This document shows positions 7,182-15,502 of a stretch of DNA of 64,000 nt, one piece after another. This DNA comes from Spongiivirga citrea. Its GTDB lineage: Bacteria; Bacteroidota; Bacteroidia; Flavobacteriales; Flavobacteriaceae. Under the pieces are notes generated by a model. The model saw only the letters and a program-made list of their open reading frames with translations. It was not told the origin of the DNA and did no database searches. The first letter of the stretch is position 1; each line of letters begins with the position of its first letter. Where the stretch lies: positions 124,001-188,000 of the forward strand of contig NZ_JAABOQ010000003.1 in assembly GCF_010671565.1 (NCBI RefSeq). Direction: 5' to 3'. Both the position numbers and the translations under genes were made by a program.

Positions 7182-9608
7182 ATGCAAAAAAATAAGAAGT
7201 CTATCACCTCAAAAGTAATATTCAGCTATGTGTTGGTCATCGCAATAGCTGGTTTTGCTGTTGTATTTTTGTATAACCAACTTCCGTACTTTACACAGGT
7301 AATCAACAAACCTCAGAAAGAGGATCAACAATTGCTAACTATAAGCAATACGCTTACTAATTTATATGAAGCTGAAAGCTTAGGTCGAACGGCGGCGCAA
7401 ACTGGATCTAAAAAGCAGTTTAATACTTATAAAACTCAAATTGCAGATATCAAACAAACTATCGACACCTTATTAAATGAATATACGAACAAAGAACAAG
7501 CGGGCAGACTTGATAGTATTAAATTATTATTGGATAAAAAGACTACCACAATCCAAGAGCTTTCATCTTTAAAACGAAAGGAATTATCCAAAAATTACTA
7601 CGAAATAGCTATTGACGAGCTATCAAAAACTGATATCATTTTTGAAGATTATGAGAACGATCCTCGCTTGGCAGATTATGATCCTTATGTAAAAAAAGTG
7701 ATTGTAGATTACTTAGAGTTTTTACGAAATGATAATAAAAAGAAGCAAGACACCGATTCTCTAGCACTCAATGTAAAAAATACGCTTGAAAAACTTAATG
7801 CACAAAGCAATAAGTTTAAGCAGTTGCTTTTAAAAAAAGAGGCTGTGTTATTAGAGAACGACCAAACAATCACGGCGAAGGTTCGAGGGCTTTTATCTGA
7901 TATCGAAAAAGAAGTTATTCTAGAATCTATTAAAAGAACAAAACAACTTGAAAATAGAATGGAACGTACCGCCAACACGCTAAAATATGTCGGTTTCGGA
8001 ACGCTATTCATTACTTTAATTTTCATATTTGTTATTGCGCAGGATAGCAAAAAAAGGCAACGTTACCAACAACAGCTGGAAGCTTCAAAACAATATGCAG
8101 AATCCATTTTAAAAAGCAAGGAACAACTCATGGCCGCTGTCACACACGACCTCCGATCACCCTTAACCACCATTTATGGATTTACAGAACTGCTAGAACA
8201 TACAAATCCGACACAGCGCCAGACTCAATATTTAAATCAGTTAAAAAGCTCATCGAACTTTACACTACAATTGGTCAACGACCTGCTCGATCTTTCTAAA
8301 TTAGAGGTGGGTAAAGTGACTATTGAACCAAAAAAATTCGACATCGCACATTTACTAAAACAAACATTTGAAGAACAAACCAATAGCGCAACAAAACCTA
8401 ATATCACCTATCATCTTGAAATAAGTAATGTAAATGGGATAGAAGCAATTAGCGATCCCCTTAGGATAAAGCAAGTATTAACCAACTTAATCTCCAACGC
8501 AATCAAGTTTACCGAAAAAGGAAGCATCGTTCTTAAAGCAAGTTTTACAAAAAATAAGAATAGGCCATATCTTAAAATTGAAGTCACCGATACAGGTATT
8601 GGTATAGCCCAAAACAAACAACAGCTTATTTTCAATGAATTTACTCAGGCAGAAAATGAGACAGAAAAACACTATGGGGGTTCTGGATTAGGCCTAACAA
8701 TAGCAAAAAAACTGTCGCACTTATTACAAGGGATACTTAGTGTTGACAGTAAAATAAATCTAGGAAGCACATTTACTTTGGAAATTCCGTTACAGCTAGA
8801 ATCTATTTCAATTAAGGAACAAAAGATCGTAGAATTAGATGCTGTTAAAAGCACTACATTGAAGGATAAAACAGTCTTAGTAGTCGATGATGATCCTAAT
8901 CAACTTAACTTATTAAAAGCATTATTAGAAAGAAATGGCATTAATGTTCATATGCGGAACAATGCAAAGCGTGCAGTTTCTTTTTTGAATGAACAAAAGA
9001 TTGACCTTATTATTACTGATATTCAAATGCCTATTTATGATGGATTTTGGCTGGTGAATCAGCTTAAAAAAAATAAAGTCGAAATCCCCATACTAGCACT
9101 ATCAGGAAAAACTGACCTTCCGATAAACCACTATTTAAAAGCTGGTTTCACCTCAAAGATTCGCAAACCTTATAAAGCGCAGCATTTATTGTTGGCTATG
9201 GCAAATATCATCGAAGGCAAAGAAGTGGTGACTTCACAAGAAGAAATCAACAGCCTAATTCAAGAAACAGATTATGATCTTTCTGAAATAGCCGAGTTTG
9301 TTCAGGAAGATTATAGTGCAATGCAAAAAATTCTAACCGTTTTCATGGAAAATACTAGAGAACAACTTCATCTTCTTAATTCAAAAAACAATGATCGATC
9401 AGGAATAGGCAATATAGCACATAGAATGAGCCCAATGTTTAAACAAATTAATGCTTCAAAAATCGTTGGAATTCTGAAAACGTTAGAATTCGAAATAAAA
9501 AATATAGATATAAAAGAAGTAAATGTCTTAATTGAAGAACTTCAATTTCTAGTAAAAAACCTATTTCAAAAAATAGAATCAGAGATCAATCAATCCCATA
9601 AAGCTTGA
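7182..9608 (+). CDS. Hybrid sensor histidine kinase (HK-REC-Hpt)
   Basis: The 808-residue protein has membrane helices at about 13-31 and 266-287 around a helical periplasmic sensor of about 235 residues. HisKA carries THDLRSPL with His322; HATPase_c carries NLISNAIKF and the GGSGLGLTIAKKL box. A receiver domain (VLVVDDDPNQ, phospho-acceptor Asp613 in IITDIQMP, Lys in KIRKPYK) and a C-terminal Hpt domain (NIAHRMSPMFK, His747) follow. This gives a complete His-Asp-His relay in one chain, whose natural next step is a separate receiver. The convergent NtrC-type regulator overlapping its 3' end by 23 bp is the obvious partner. Confidence 0.93.
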   Translation: MQKNKKSITSKVIFSYVLVIAIAGFAVVFLYNQLPYFTQVINKPQKEDQQLLTISNTLTNLYEAESLGRTAAQTGSKKQFNTYKTQIADIKQTIDTLLNEYTNKEQAGRLDSIKLLLDKKTTTIQELSSLKRKELSKNYYEIAIDELSKTDIIFEDYENDPRLADYDPYVKKVIVDYLEFLRNDNKKKQDTDSLALNVKNTLEKLNAQSNKFKQLLLKKEAVLLENDQTITAKVRGLLSDIEKEVILESIKRTKQLENRMERTANTLKYVGFGTLFITLIFIFVIAQDSKKRQRYQQQLEASKQYAESILKSKEQLMAAVTHDLRSPLTTIYGFTELLEHTNPTQRQTQYLNQLKSSSNFTLQLVNDLLDLSKLEVGKVTIEPKKFDIAHLLKQTFEEQTNSATKPNITYHLEISNVNGIEAISDPLRIKQVLTNLISNAIKFTEKGSIVLKASFTKNKNRPYLKIEVTDTGIGIAQNKQQLIFNEFTQAENETEKHYGGSGLGLTIAKKLSHLLQGILSVDSKINLGSTFTLEIPLQLESISIKEQKIVELDAVKSTTLKDKTVLVVDDDPNQLNLLKALLERNGINVHMRNNAKRAVSFLNEQKIDLIITDIQMPIYDGFWLVNQLKKNKVEIPILALSGKTDLPINHYLKAGFTSKIRKPYKAQHLLLAMANIIEGKEVVTSQEEINSLIQETDYDLSEIAEFVQEDYSAMQKILTVFMENTREQLHLLNSKNNDRSGIGNIAHRMSPMFKQINASKIVGILKTLEFEIKNIDIKEVNVLIEELQFLVKNLFQKIESEINQSHKA

Positions 9609-10911
9609 GTTTATTATAAAGCGTTTTCCTATCAATTTTCATCAATTGAGCAGCTTTAGTTTTATTTCCATCTGTCTTCTCCAATGCCTTTTTAATCAAT
9701 GTCATTTCATTATCAGCATTGTATAAACTAAATGTATCTTCCTTTTGATTCTGCATTCTTATTTCATTAGGAAGCACTTCAGGCACTATCATTTCAGTTC
9801 TTGATAATAATACTGCTCTTTTTACTGTATTTTTTAATTCTCTAAGATTTCCCGGCCAATTATAATTAGCAAATAGTTGGGTAGTTTCGGTATCAAAACC
9901 TTTAATATCTCTATCTAAATCAATGTTTGATTGATCAAGAAAGTGATTAGCAAATAACATTAGATCATCTTCACGTTCTTTTAGCGATGGTACGTTAATC
10001 GAAAATTCATTTAGCCTATGAAAAAGATCTTCCCTAAATGTTCCATTGCTGGTTGCTTCATTTAAATTTTCATTGGTAGCTGCTATAACTCGAACATCAA
10101 CTGCTATTTCGTCATTACTACCTACAGGTTTTACTCTTAGCTCTTGCAGTGCCCTTAGTAATTGCACTTGCGTTTCATAACTTAAATTACCTATTTCATC
10201 AAGAAATAAAGTTCCTTTATTGGCCGCCTCAAAATGGCCAATCTTATCATTAATAGCCCCTGTAAAGGATCCCTTTAAATGTCCAAAAAATTCGCTAGCC
10301 GCTAGCTCTTTAGGTATTACTCCACAATCCACCGCTACAAAAGAATGATCTTTTCTATTGCTTTTTTCGTGAATAGATCGCGCTACATTTTCCTTTCCTG
10401 TTCCACTTTCACCGATAATTAATACCGACATATCTGTAGGTCCTACAAGGTCAATGAATTCATTTAGGTTTTTCGATTTAGGACTAACCCCTTTCAAAAA
10501 TGTAGAAGAGGACTTATGAATTTTAATTGGTTTAGCTTCAAAAACCTTCGGCTGAATAGTAAGGGCCGACTGTACTTTATTCAGCAATTCATTGGGTTGA
10601 ATAGGTTTCTCGATATAGTCAAATGCACCATTTTTCATTGCGTTAACAGCCGTGGCTATATCTGCATAATTCGTCATTAATATTACCGGCACTATAGCAT
10701 TATTTCCTTTTATAAAATTCAATAACCAAATCCCGTCATTATCTGGTAGTCTTAAATCTGTTATTACAAGATCGAAGCTAATTTCTTCTATTTTTTTTAT
10801 TGCTGACTTGGCGTTATGACATGTTTCAACTCTAAAACCTTTTTTAATAAGGAAAGTAGCAAGCATGCTGCAAAAAGCAACATCGTCGTCAATGATAAGT
10901 AGTTTTGGCAT
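9586..10911 (-). CDS. Sigma-54-dependent response regulator (NtrC family)
   Basis: The 441-residue protein has a receiver domain (residues 1-120, Asp52 in VITDLRLPDNDG), an AAA+ sigma-54 interaction domain and a Fis-type HTH (GNKTKAAQLMKIDRKTLYNK, about 415-434). The AAA+ part shows Walker A GESGTGKE (167-174), the sigma-54 contact loop GSFTGA (214-219, usual form GAFTGA) and Walker B LFLDEIG (235-241). Phosphorylation should permit ATP-driven opening of sigma-54 promoters. The kinase partner is probably the convergent hybrid kinase. A sigma-54-like promoter with an upstream palindrome lies before the neighbouring gene at 11404. Confidence 0.95.
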   Translation of the reverse strand: MPKLLIIDDDVAFCSMLATFLIKKGFRVETCHNAKSAIKKIEEISFDLVITDLRLPDNDGIWLLNFIKGNNAIVPVILMTNYADIATAVNAMKNGAFDYIEKPIQPNELLNKVQSALTIQPKVFEAKPIKIHKSSSTFLKGVSPKSKNLNEFIDLVGPTDMSVLIIGESGTGKENVARSIHEKSNRKDHSFVAVDCGVIPKELAASEFFGHLKGSFTGAINDKIGHFEAANKGTLFLDEIGNLSYETQVQLLRALQELRVKPVGSNDEIAVDVRVIAATNENLNEATSNGTFREDLFHRLNEFSINVPSLKEREDDLMLFANHFLDQSNIDLDRDIKGFDTETTQLFANYNWPGNLRELKNTVKRAVLLSRTEMIVPEVLPNEIRMQNQKEDTFSLYNADNEMTLIKKALEKTDGNKTKAAQLMKIDRKTLYNKLKLYGID

Positions 10912-10979
10912 TTTCAGTAAGGTTATACTATGTACGCAGAATGAGGTGTTAACGGATTTCTAAAATTTGACCAAATCAA

Positions 10980-11008
10980 AAAGAGGCCATTATTATAATG
11001 ACCTCTTT
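10980..11008 (-). terminator. Intrinsic terminator after the small secreted protein gene
   Basis: AAAGAGG (10980-10986) and CCTCTTT (11002-11008) close a stem of about 12 bp with one mismatch and inner CATTA/TAATG pairing. The minus-strand T-run (TTTTTGATTT) follows. It separates the 11090-11404 gene from the response regulator gene downstream, which therefore needs its own promoter. Confidence 0.8.
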
Positions 11009-11089
11009 CTAAGCAGCTCCGTTAAAAGCTAAACTAACCCTAAATGAAAATAATCAACTTATCCTTTACTAAAAAGAATGCGTTATTTT

Positions 11090-11404
11090 TTATTTTTCTT
11101 CTTCTTGCTTGATCCAGTTTCCTTCGGCATCGCAATAAACGGTACTTGTTTCACCAGCCTTATCAGCCAATTCCAACTTAAATGTAAGCGCATCTGCTGT
11201 AGCATATGCTTTTGAGATTGTGTGCTCTGCATAGTCTTTTGCAGCAGCATCTTTTACCGCCTGTGGTAAATTGTCAACAGCGATTTCTACAAAATCTTGA
11301 GTTGCAGAAGCGACTACGGCAGTTTCTGTTTCATCAGCTTGCTGGGCGTTAATGCTAAATACAAATCCTAAGACTAAAGCAGGTACTAACAATAATTTTT
11401 TCAT
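11090..11404 (-). CDS. Small secreted PepSY-like / BLIP-like protein
   Basis: The 104-residue product begins with the signal peptide MKKLLLVPALVLGFVFSINAQ. The mature part is a single alpha/beta unit: a helix (LPQAVKDAAAKDYAEH), a strand (TFKLELADKAG) and the STVYCDAEGNWIKQEEE ending. This pattern is typical of small periplasmic PepSY-like or BLIP-like proteins of Bacteroidota, which have no known catalytic role. It has its own terminator and, upstream, a sequence close to a sigma-54 promoter. That suggests control by the adjacent NtrC-type regulator, but this is inference. Confidence 0.75.
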   Translation of the reverse strand: MKKLLLVPALVLGFVFSINAQQADETETAVVASATQDFVEIAVDNLPQAVKDAAAKDYAEHTISKAYATADALTFKLELADKAGETSTVYCDAEGNWIKQEEEK

Positions 11405-11451
11405 GATATGATTCTTTTAAATGTTACAAAGTGTTTTACTTGCTTACTACT

Positions 11452-11468
11452 AAAGGAATAGTTGTGCC
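11452..11468 (-). promoter_or_regulatory. Candidate sigma-54 promoter
   Basis: Read on minus, TGGCACAACTATTCCTT matches the -24 element (TGGCAC) perfectly and keeps the correct spacing to a -12 element that reads TTCC instead of TTGC. The start point would fall about 35-40 nt before the ATG at 11404. The single mismatch is in a normally conserved base, so the call is tentative. Confidence 0.45.
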
Positions 11469-11496
11469 AAAAAAAGAGATGAGACAATTAATTTAT

Positions 11497-11525
11497 ATTA
11501 ACTATTTGAAAATCAAATAGTTAAT
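11497..11525. promoter_or_regulatory. 12-bp inverted repeat, candidate activator site
   Basis: ATTAACTATTTG (11497-11508) and CAAATAGTTAAT (11514-11525) form a perfect 12-bp inverted repeat with a 5-bp spacer. It lies about 70 bp upstream of the predicted start of the sigma-54-type promoter, a distance and symmetry that fit an NtrC-family enhancer site. A T-run does follow on plus only weakly, so it is less likely to be a terminator. Confidence 0.5.
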
Positions 11526-11644
11526 TTTGTAAAATGAAAATAAGACCTAAATTAGGTTGTGATAATTTGTGTAGATTCTACAATTTTGGTGTGGAAATTG
11601 TCTACGGAATTCGCGCTTGAGGTAAAAATTTTGATGGTTTTATA

Positions 11645-11683
11645 CCTCACCCATAACCCTTCTCCTCAAGGAGAGGGAACGAG
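11645..11683 (-). repeat. Short palindromic dispersed repeat, copy 2
   Basis: The core at 11658-11678 pairs CCCTTCTCC with GGAGAGGG. It lies within 30 bp after the DUF4301 stop codon, in the same orientation relative to the gene as copy 1, and shares the flanking word CACCCATA (TATGGGTG read on minus). Confidence 0.6.
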
Positions 11684-11685
11684 TT

Positions 11686-13242
11686 TTACTCTTCTTTCAC
11701 CTGATGTGGCGGTTTCAAAAGATCGTTAACGGTTTTAACCGGATTAAATGTTACTAAGGGAACTTGGACAAAAACAGTATTCCAGTTCGCCATTGCGCCA
11801 TTCCATAGACCCGGGAGCTCTAATGCTTTTAGTTTTTTTCCGTTTTTCGATTTCGATGCGATGAAGTATGTTTTTTTATCAACATACTTGATTAGATCAT
11901 ATTTATTACCATGATGATCGCGAACTCCACAAACAAGATCAACTGGATTAAAATGAGTAGACTTTTTGAATAGCTTAGTTTGTTCTTTGTCCTTCTTATT
12001 TACTTGGGCAGATTCTACAATCTGTAAGCTTACAATTCCACTTTCGTGCTTCACCCAAAATGGCCCCCCGCCCGGTTCTCCTTCATTTTTGACCATCCCA
12101 CAAACTCGAATTGGTCGGTTTAACTTATCAAGTAGATATTCAACTTGATACTTACGAGCATATTTTTCGAATTCAGTACTCACCTGTACATTTAATTCAC
12201 TATATATAAATTGAAGTACTTCTTCTAAATCTACAACATCGGGATTAGCTTCCAACAATTTTGCATATTGAAATATCTGTTGCTGTAACTTCAGTAATTT
12301 ACCTGCTAATACTTTTTTATTAAACGCTACTGCTTCCTCATAGCGCTGCACCACAACATTATCAATATTTTTGATGAAGATTACATCAGCATCAATCGTA
12401 TTTAAATTCTCAATCAAAGCTCCATGCCCACCAGGACGGAAAATCAAATTCCCATCTTCATCACGAAGGGGGTTATTTTTCATATCGACCGCTACCGTAT
12501 CAGTATATGATTGCTGAAACGAATACTCGCAATTAAATGTAACGCCTGTTTTTTCTACAATTTTATCTTGAATTTCCATTTGTTTCAACTTAAATTTTTC
12601 AAGATGGCCTTTAGAAACTGTAAAATGTAAATTCGCTTTTTCTTTTACAGAAGCATAATTAGCCGCCTCAAACAAATGCTCTTGAAACGGCGTCGCTTGG
12701 TGGTTTTTATATCGATGAAACGGAATAAGCCCTTTAGGAAAAGCTCCATAATTTAATCCATTTACCTTAATCAAGGTCTCGATAAAAAGTAGTCTAAATT
12801 TATCCGCAGGCAATTGCTGAAAATCAGGATTTATTTTTTCTATATAATGTAGGACCTTGTGATAAAAAGGGAATTTTTCTAAACCTGCAAAGTAGGTCCG
12901 TAATGCCGTGTCCTTTTTCCTATTTATGTAAGCGTTGATTGATTGTTCTTTTGGATTGTAATTGTCAATAAACTCAAATAGGAATTTGAACATTCTTGTG
13001 GCAGCGCCAGAAGCCGGCACAAACTTAACAACTGTTATGCTATTTAAGGAATCCTCATACACATTGACCAGATTCTCTGATTCTTCGCCTAGCACAGAAA
13101 TCCCGTTTTCTATTGTAGCGGGCGCTATAATATTTAACGGCATTATTTCTGACTTGAAAATAGCTATTTGTCGATTTAATTCTTTTTCGGTGATGCCTTT
13201 TTCAGCTAATTGTTGTTTATCCTGATCTGTAAGTTTCAGCAT
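11686..13242 (-). CDS. DUF4301 family protein
   Basis: The 518-residue cytoplasmic protein has no signal or membrane helix. Recognisable conserved stretches are VKFVPASGAATRMFK (about residues 72-86), the FRPGGHGALIENLN segment (about 265-278), IFIKNIDNVV, and GEPGGGPFWV (about 388-397). The PASGAATRMF and PGGHGAL stretches resemble nucleotide-sugar pyrophosphorylase-like glycine-rich loops, but the catalytic role is unknown. The gene ends a four-gene overlapping run (thiamine-binding protein, PnuC-like transporter, NadR-like kinase, DUF4301) and overlaps the kinase gene by 26 bp. This points to a role tied to thiamine or a related vitamin. Confidence 0.85.
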   Translation of the reverse strand: MLKLTDQDKQQLAEKGITEKELNRQIAIFKSEIMPLNIIAPATIENGISVLGEESENLVNVYEDSLNSITVVKFVPASGAATRMFKFLFEFIDNYNPKEQSINAYINRKKDTALRTYFAGLEKFPFYHKVLHYIEKINPDFQQLPADKFRLLFIETLIKVNGLNYGAFPKGLIPFHRYKNHQATPFQEHLFEAANYASVKEKANLHFTVSKGHLEKFKLKQMEIQDKIVEKTGVTFNCEYSFQQSYTDTVAVDMKNNPLRDEDGNLIFRPGGHGALIENLNTIDADVIFIKNIDNVVVQRYEEAVAFNKKVLAGKLLKLQQQIFQYAKLLEANPDVVDLEEVLQFIYSELNVQVSTEFEKYARKYQVEYLLDKLNRPIRVCGMVKNEGEPGGGPFWVKHESGIVSLQIVESAQVNKKDKEQTKLFKKSTHFNPVDLVCGVRDHHGNKYDLIKYVDKKTYFIASKSKNGKKLKALELPGLWNGAMANWNTVFVQVPLVTFNPVKTVNDLLKPPHQVKEE

Positions 13243-13810
13243 TTATTTTTTCATTTAGTAAAAGATCAATTTCTTTTACTGCAGTATTAAAACGTTCAGT
13301 TTTGTTTCCTTTTAATAAAATATAAGGTTTACTATTAATCTCTAATGACTCTTTGAAATATTCAAACATCCTTTCACGTTCATCTGGTTTATCTCTAAGA
13401 TCATCAGCTACCCACGGTGTGTCAACATAGGTTAGTAAATATAAATCGTATGTATTAGCTAAAGCATACTTTTCGAGTAAGGGATCACAACTACCGACAT
13501 AATAGGCCTCAGAATATACTTTAGTTTCCAATAAATCAGTATCACAAAAAAGAATATTATTGGCATGCTCGGTCCATTTATTTTCTTCTGCTATCTGCCC
13601 TACAGCAATAGGCAATAAATCTTCTGGCTGGCAAACCTGTTTGGTTCTATTCCATTTTTCTTGCAAATATTCTCTGGCATATTCAGCAACCCATGGCTCT
13701 TTGTAATGCTTTGCAAGTTGCTGTGCCAAGGTCGTCTTGCCAGTTGATTCGGGACCGAACAATACTACCTTTATTATATTGCTAGGCCGCTGTTTAAGTT
13801 TTTCTTCCAT
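13217..13810 (-). CDS. NadR-like P-loop kinase (possible thiamine kinase)
   Basis: The 197-residue protein matches the C-terminal ribosylnicotinamide-kinase domain of NadR: P-loop VVLFGPESTGKTTLAQQ (about 15-31), WVAEYAREYLQEKW, LFCDTDLLETKVY, and WVADDLRDKPDER in the lid. The nucleotidyltransferase and HTH parts of full NadR are absent. In NadR systems this kinase traps nicotinamide riboside brought in by PnuC. Here it overlaps a PnuC-like transporter gene by 37 bp, next to a thiamine-binding protein, so phosphorylation of thiamine is a reasonable inference. Nicotinamide riboside remains possible. Confidence 0.85.
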   Translation of the reverse strand: MEEKLKQRPSNIIKVVLFGPESTGKTTLAQQLAKHYKEPWVAEYAREYLQEKWNRTKQVCQPEDLLPIAVGQIAEENKWTEHANNILFCDTDLLETKVYSEAYYVGSCDPLLEKYALANTYDLYLLTYVDTPWVADDLRDKPDERERMFEYFKESLEINSKPYILLKGNKTERFNTAVKEIDLLLNEKINAETYRSG

Positions 13811-14403
13811 TCTTTATACCCAAAAATCGCAATAATAGTTAACACAGCGTACAAGATACTCGAAAATGTAAGTCCTTTGTAAAAATATAAAGGAACAGTA
13901 ATGATATTACCGATGATCCAATAAATCCAGTTTTCAATTTTTCGTTTTGCCATTAACCACATTCCTACAAAGAAAATAGCTGTTGTAATTGTATCAACAT
14001 AGGCTGTCCAGTTTGTCCATTTGTCAAAAGACTCATATATAAATGCTACGAATACTAAAGCGCTAAGCCCTATTACAACTGATATAATATGCTCTTTCCT
14101 TGTAGTCATAGAAATTGGTGTAAAATGATCTTCATCTACTTTTCGGGTCCAAACATACCATCCATAAATGCTCATTCCAAAGTAATATGCATTGATCATC
14201 ATATCTCCCAGCAACCCCCATTTTAATAATAGATAAACAAAAATAGCGGTACAAATCATTCCTGTAGGATATACCCAAATGCTGTTTTTCTTAGAAAACC
14301 AGACAGACAATAATGTAAAAATAGCTGCAATGATCTCCAGTACGATATCGAGTGTTTCATAATCGGCATATTGGCCGAATAGAAAGTCAAAAATTTGGCT
14401 CAT
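13774..14403 (-). CDS. pnuC: PnuC/PnuT family vitamin transporter
   Basis: The 209-residue inner membrane protein has about seven hydrophobic segments and the PnuC marks: YGWYVWTRK (about 80-88), FVGMWLMAKRKIENWIYW (about 143-160), and GNIITVPLYFYKGL. PnuC proteins carry nicotinamide riboside; PnuT relatives in Bacteroidota carry thiamine and often sit with TPP-controlled TonB receptors. The start overlaps the end of the thiamine-binding protein gene by 17 bp and the stop overlaps the kinase gene by 37 bp. The context favours thiamine, but the sequence alone does not separate PnuT from PnuC. Confidence 0.9.
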   Translation of the reverse strand: MSQIFDFLFGQYADYETLDIVLEIIAAIFTLLSVWFSKKNSIWVYPTGMICTAIFVYLLLKWGLLGDMMINAYYFGMSIYGWYVWTRKVDEDHFTPISMTTRKEHIISVVIGLSALVFVAFIYESFDKWTNWTAYVDTITTAIFFVGMWLMAKRKIENWIYWIIGNIITVPLYFYKGLTFSSILYAVLTIIAIFGYKEWKKNLNSGLAI

Positions 14404-14647
14404 AATCGCTACGATCTGATTTTACTATTTTCATGTTGACCAAGATATGCTCTACATTTTCAAAAGCTGTCTTTATTTCTTCCTGAATAAAAGGCATCAC
14501 CTCATCATAAACACCATATACTTGGGTGCTTAATGGGTTTTCTAAAATGGTGAATTTAGACGCTCGTAAACGTTTTATAAAATCGATTATAGGCTGCTCA
14601 AAATTATCTTGTAAGGGAGTCAATGTGAGTTCTATTGATATTTGCAT
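14387..14647 (-). CDS. Thiamine-binding protein (YkoF/MTH1187 family)
   Basis: The 86-residue protein has the ferredoxin-like layout of the COG0011 family: a first strand MQISIELTLTPL, helix with PIIDFIKRLRASKF, strand TILENPLSTQVYGVYDEV and closing strand VEHILVNMKIV. Family members bind thiamine or its pyrimidine part (HMP) in the cytoplasm. It is the first gene of the four-gene overlapping operon. No TPP riboswitch is visible in the 160 bp upstream, so the operon is under other control or read from elsewhere. Confidence 0.85.
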   Translation of the reverse strand: MQISIELTLTPLQDNFEQPIIDFIKRLRASKFTILENPLSTQVYGVYDEVMPFIQEEIKTAFENVEHILVNMKIVKSDRSDYEPNF

Positions 14648-14756
14648 ATTATTTGCTAGTGCTATTATTTCTTAAAGTGTAAAATTCCAAAAAACAAATT
14701 CCAAATCCCAATAAGAAATTGATGAATTATTAAGCTAGTTTTCTGTTACAGGCGGA

Positions 14757-14792
14757 CACCCATCCACAGCCCTTCCCTCAAGGGAAGGGAGT
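14757..14792 (-). repeat. Short palindromic dispersed repeat, copy 3
   Basis: CCCTTCCCTCAAGGGAAGGG (14770-14789) is a near-perfect palindrome. It lies 15-50 bp after the phosphopantetheinyl transferase stop codon on minus, with the flanking word CACCCATCCAC (copies 1 and 2 have related words). Confidence 0.65.
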
Positions 14793-14806
14793 CTTTTATC
14801 TTCATT

Positions 14807-15436
14807 TTACAATCCTTCCTCAGAAGAGTACACGCACGTATAACCATCGAACTCTAACCATTCAAGCTGATATTTTTGGGCTACTTCTTCAAAATGCGCC
14901 CAAGCCCTTCCGGCTTGATCGCCTATCTTAAACGGAATTACTTTAATATGATCTTTAAAACTTAACCCTCGTGGTGGGAACATTTTATAAATGGCTTCTT
15001 TTGCTCCCCAGATTACGGTGAGCATTCTTACATAATCCGCCTCTGATGTATACTCAAACTCATATTTTAGAAATTTATGGGCGATGATTTCGATTTTCTC
15101 TCGTTGCATTTCAATATCAATGCCAACATTTTCATCACTTACAATAATTCCAGAATAACTGAATGAATGAGTGATTGAAATGTGCTTTCCATCTTTTAAG
15201 TGAGGCTTCCCTTCTTCATCATAAAATAGATCGAAGTCAGAATAACCCGCCGCCGCTAACAACATTCTTACACTTAAAAACCCACGCTGGTGCTGTATCG
15301 ATTTCATGCCATCAACCCGTTCTTGCGACTCTGGTTTTAATTGAATTTTATTCAATAATTCATCTAGGCTTTCGTCAATCTTCCAGATATAAACAAAACT
15401 ATGCTGATTTGGTGTTATTCTTTTATAAAGAGGCAT
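14807..15436 (-). CDS. 4'-phosphopantetheinyl transferase
   Basis: The 209-residue protein shows the Sfp-type motifs: NVGIDIEMQRE (about 103-113, Mg-binding Asp and Glu) and IWGAKEAIYKMF (about 142-153, the WxxKEAxxK signature). Such enzymes move the phosphopantetheine arm of CoA onto acyl carrier proteins. Only one such gene is seen in the window, so it may serve fatty acid synthesis or a specialised carrier. It is divergent from sahH, with 66 bp between the starts. Confidence 0.92.
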   Translation of the reverse strand: MPLYKRITPNQHSFVYIWKIDESLDELLNKIQLKPESQERVDGMKSIQHQRGFLSVRMLLAAAGYSDFDLFYDEEGKPHLKDGKHISITHSFSYSGIIVSDENVGIDIEMQREKIEIIAHKFLKYEFEYTSEADYVRMLTVIWGAKEAIYKMFPPRGLSFKDHIKVIPFKIGDQAGRAWAHFEEVAQKYQLEWLEFDGYTCVYSSEEGL

Positions 15437-15456
15437 GAAGTCAAATAGTTATTATG

Positions 15457-15464
15457 TACCTTTG
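15457..15464 (+). promoter_or_regulatory. TAnnTTTG -7 box of sahH
   Basis: TACCTTTG fits the Bacteroidota -7 element TAnnTTTG exactly and lies 38 bp before the sahH ATG. No clear TTG is visible at the expected -33 distance. Confidence 0.6.
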
Positions 15465-15502
15465 CACCGCAAAAGTTACAAACGAAAGTAAACATAAATA
15501 GC

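Noticed and set aside
14648-14806. Second TPP riboswitch before the thiamine-binding protein gene
   Set aside because: No CTGAGA, ACCC or TGAACCT blocks are present in the right order on the minus strand.
15437-15502. SAH or SAM riboswitch before sahH
   Set aside because: The 66-bp gap is too short and has no conserved blocks; only a TACCTTTG box is present.
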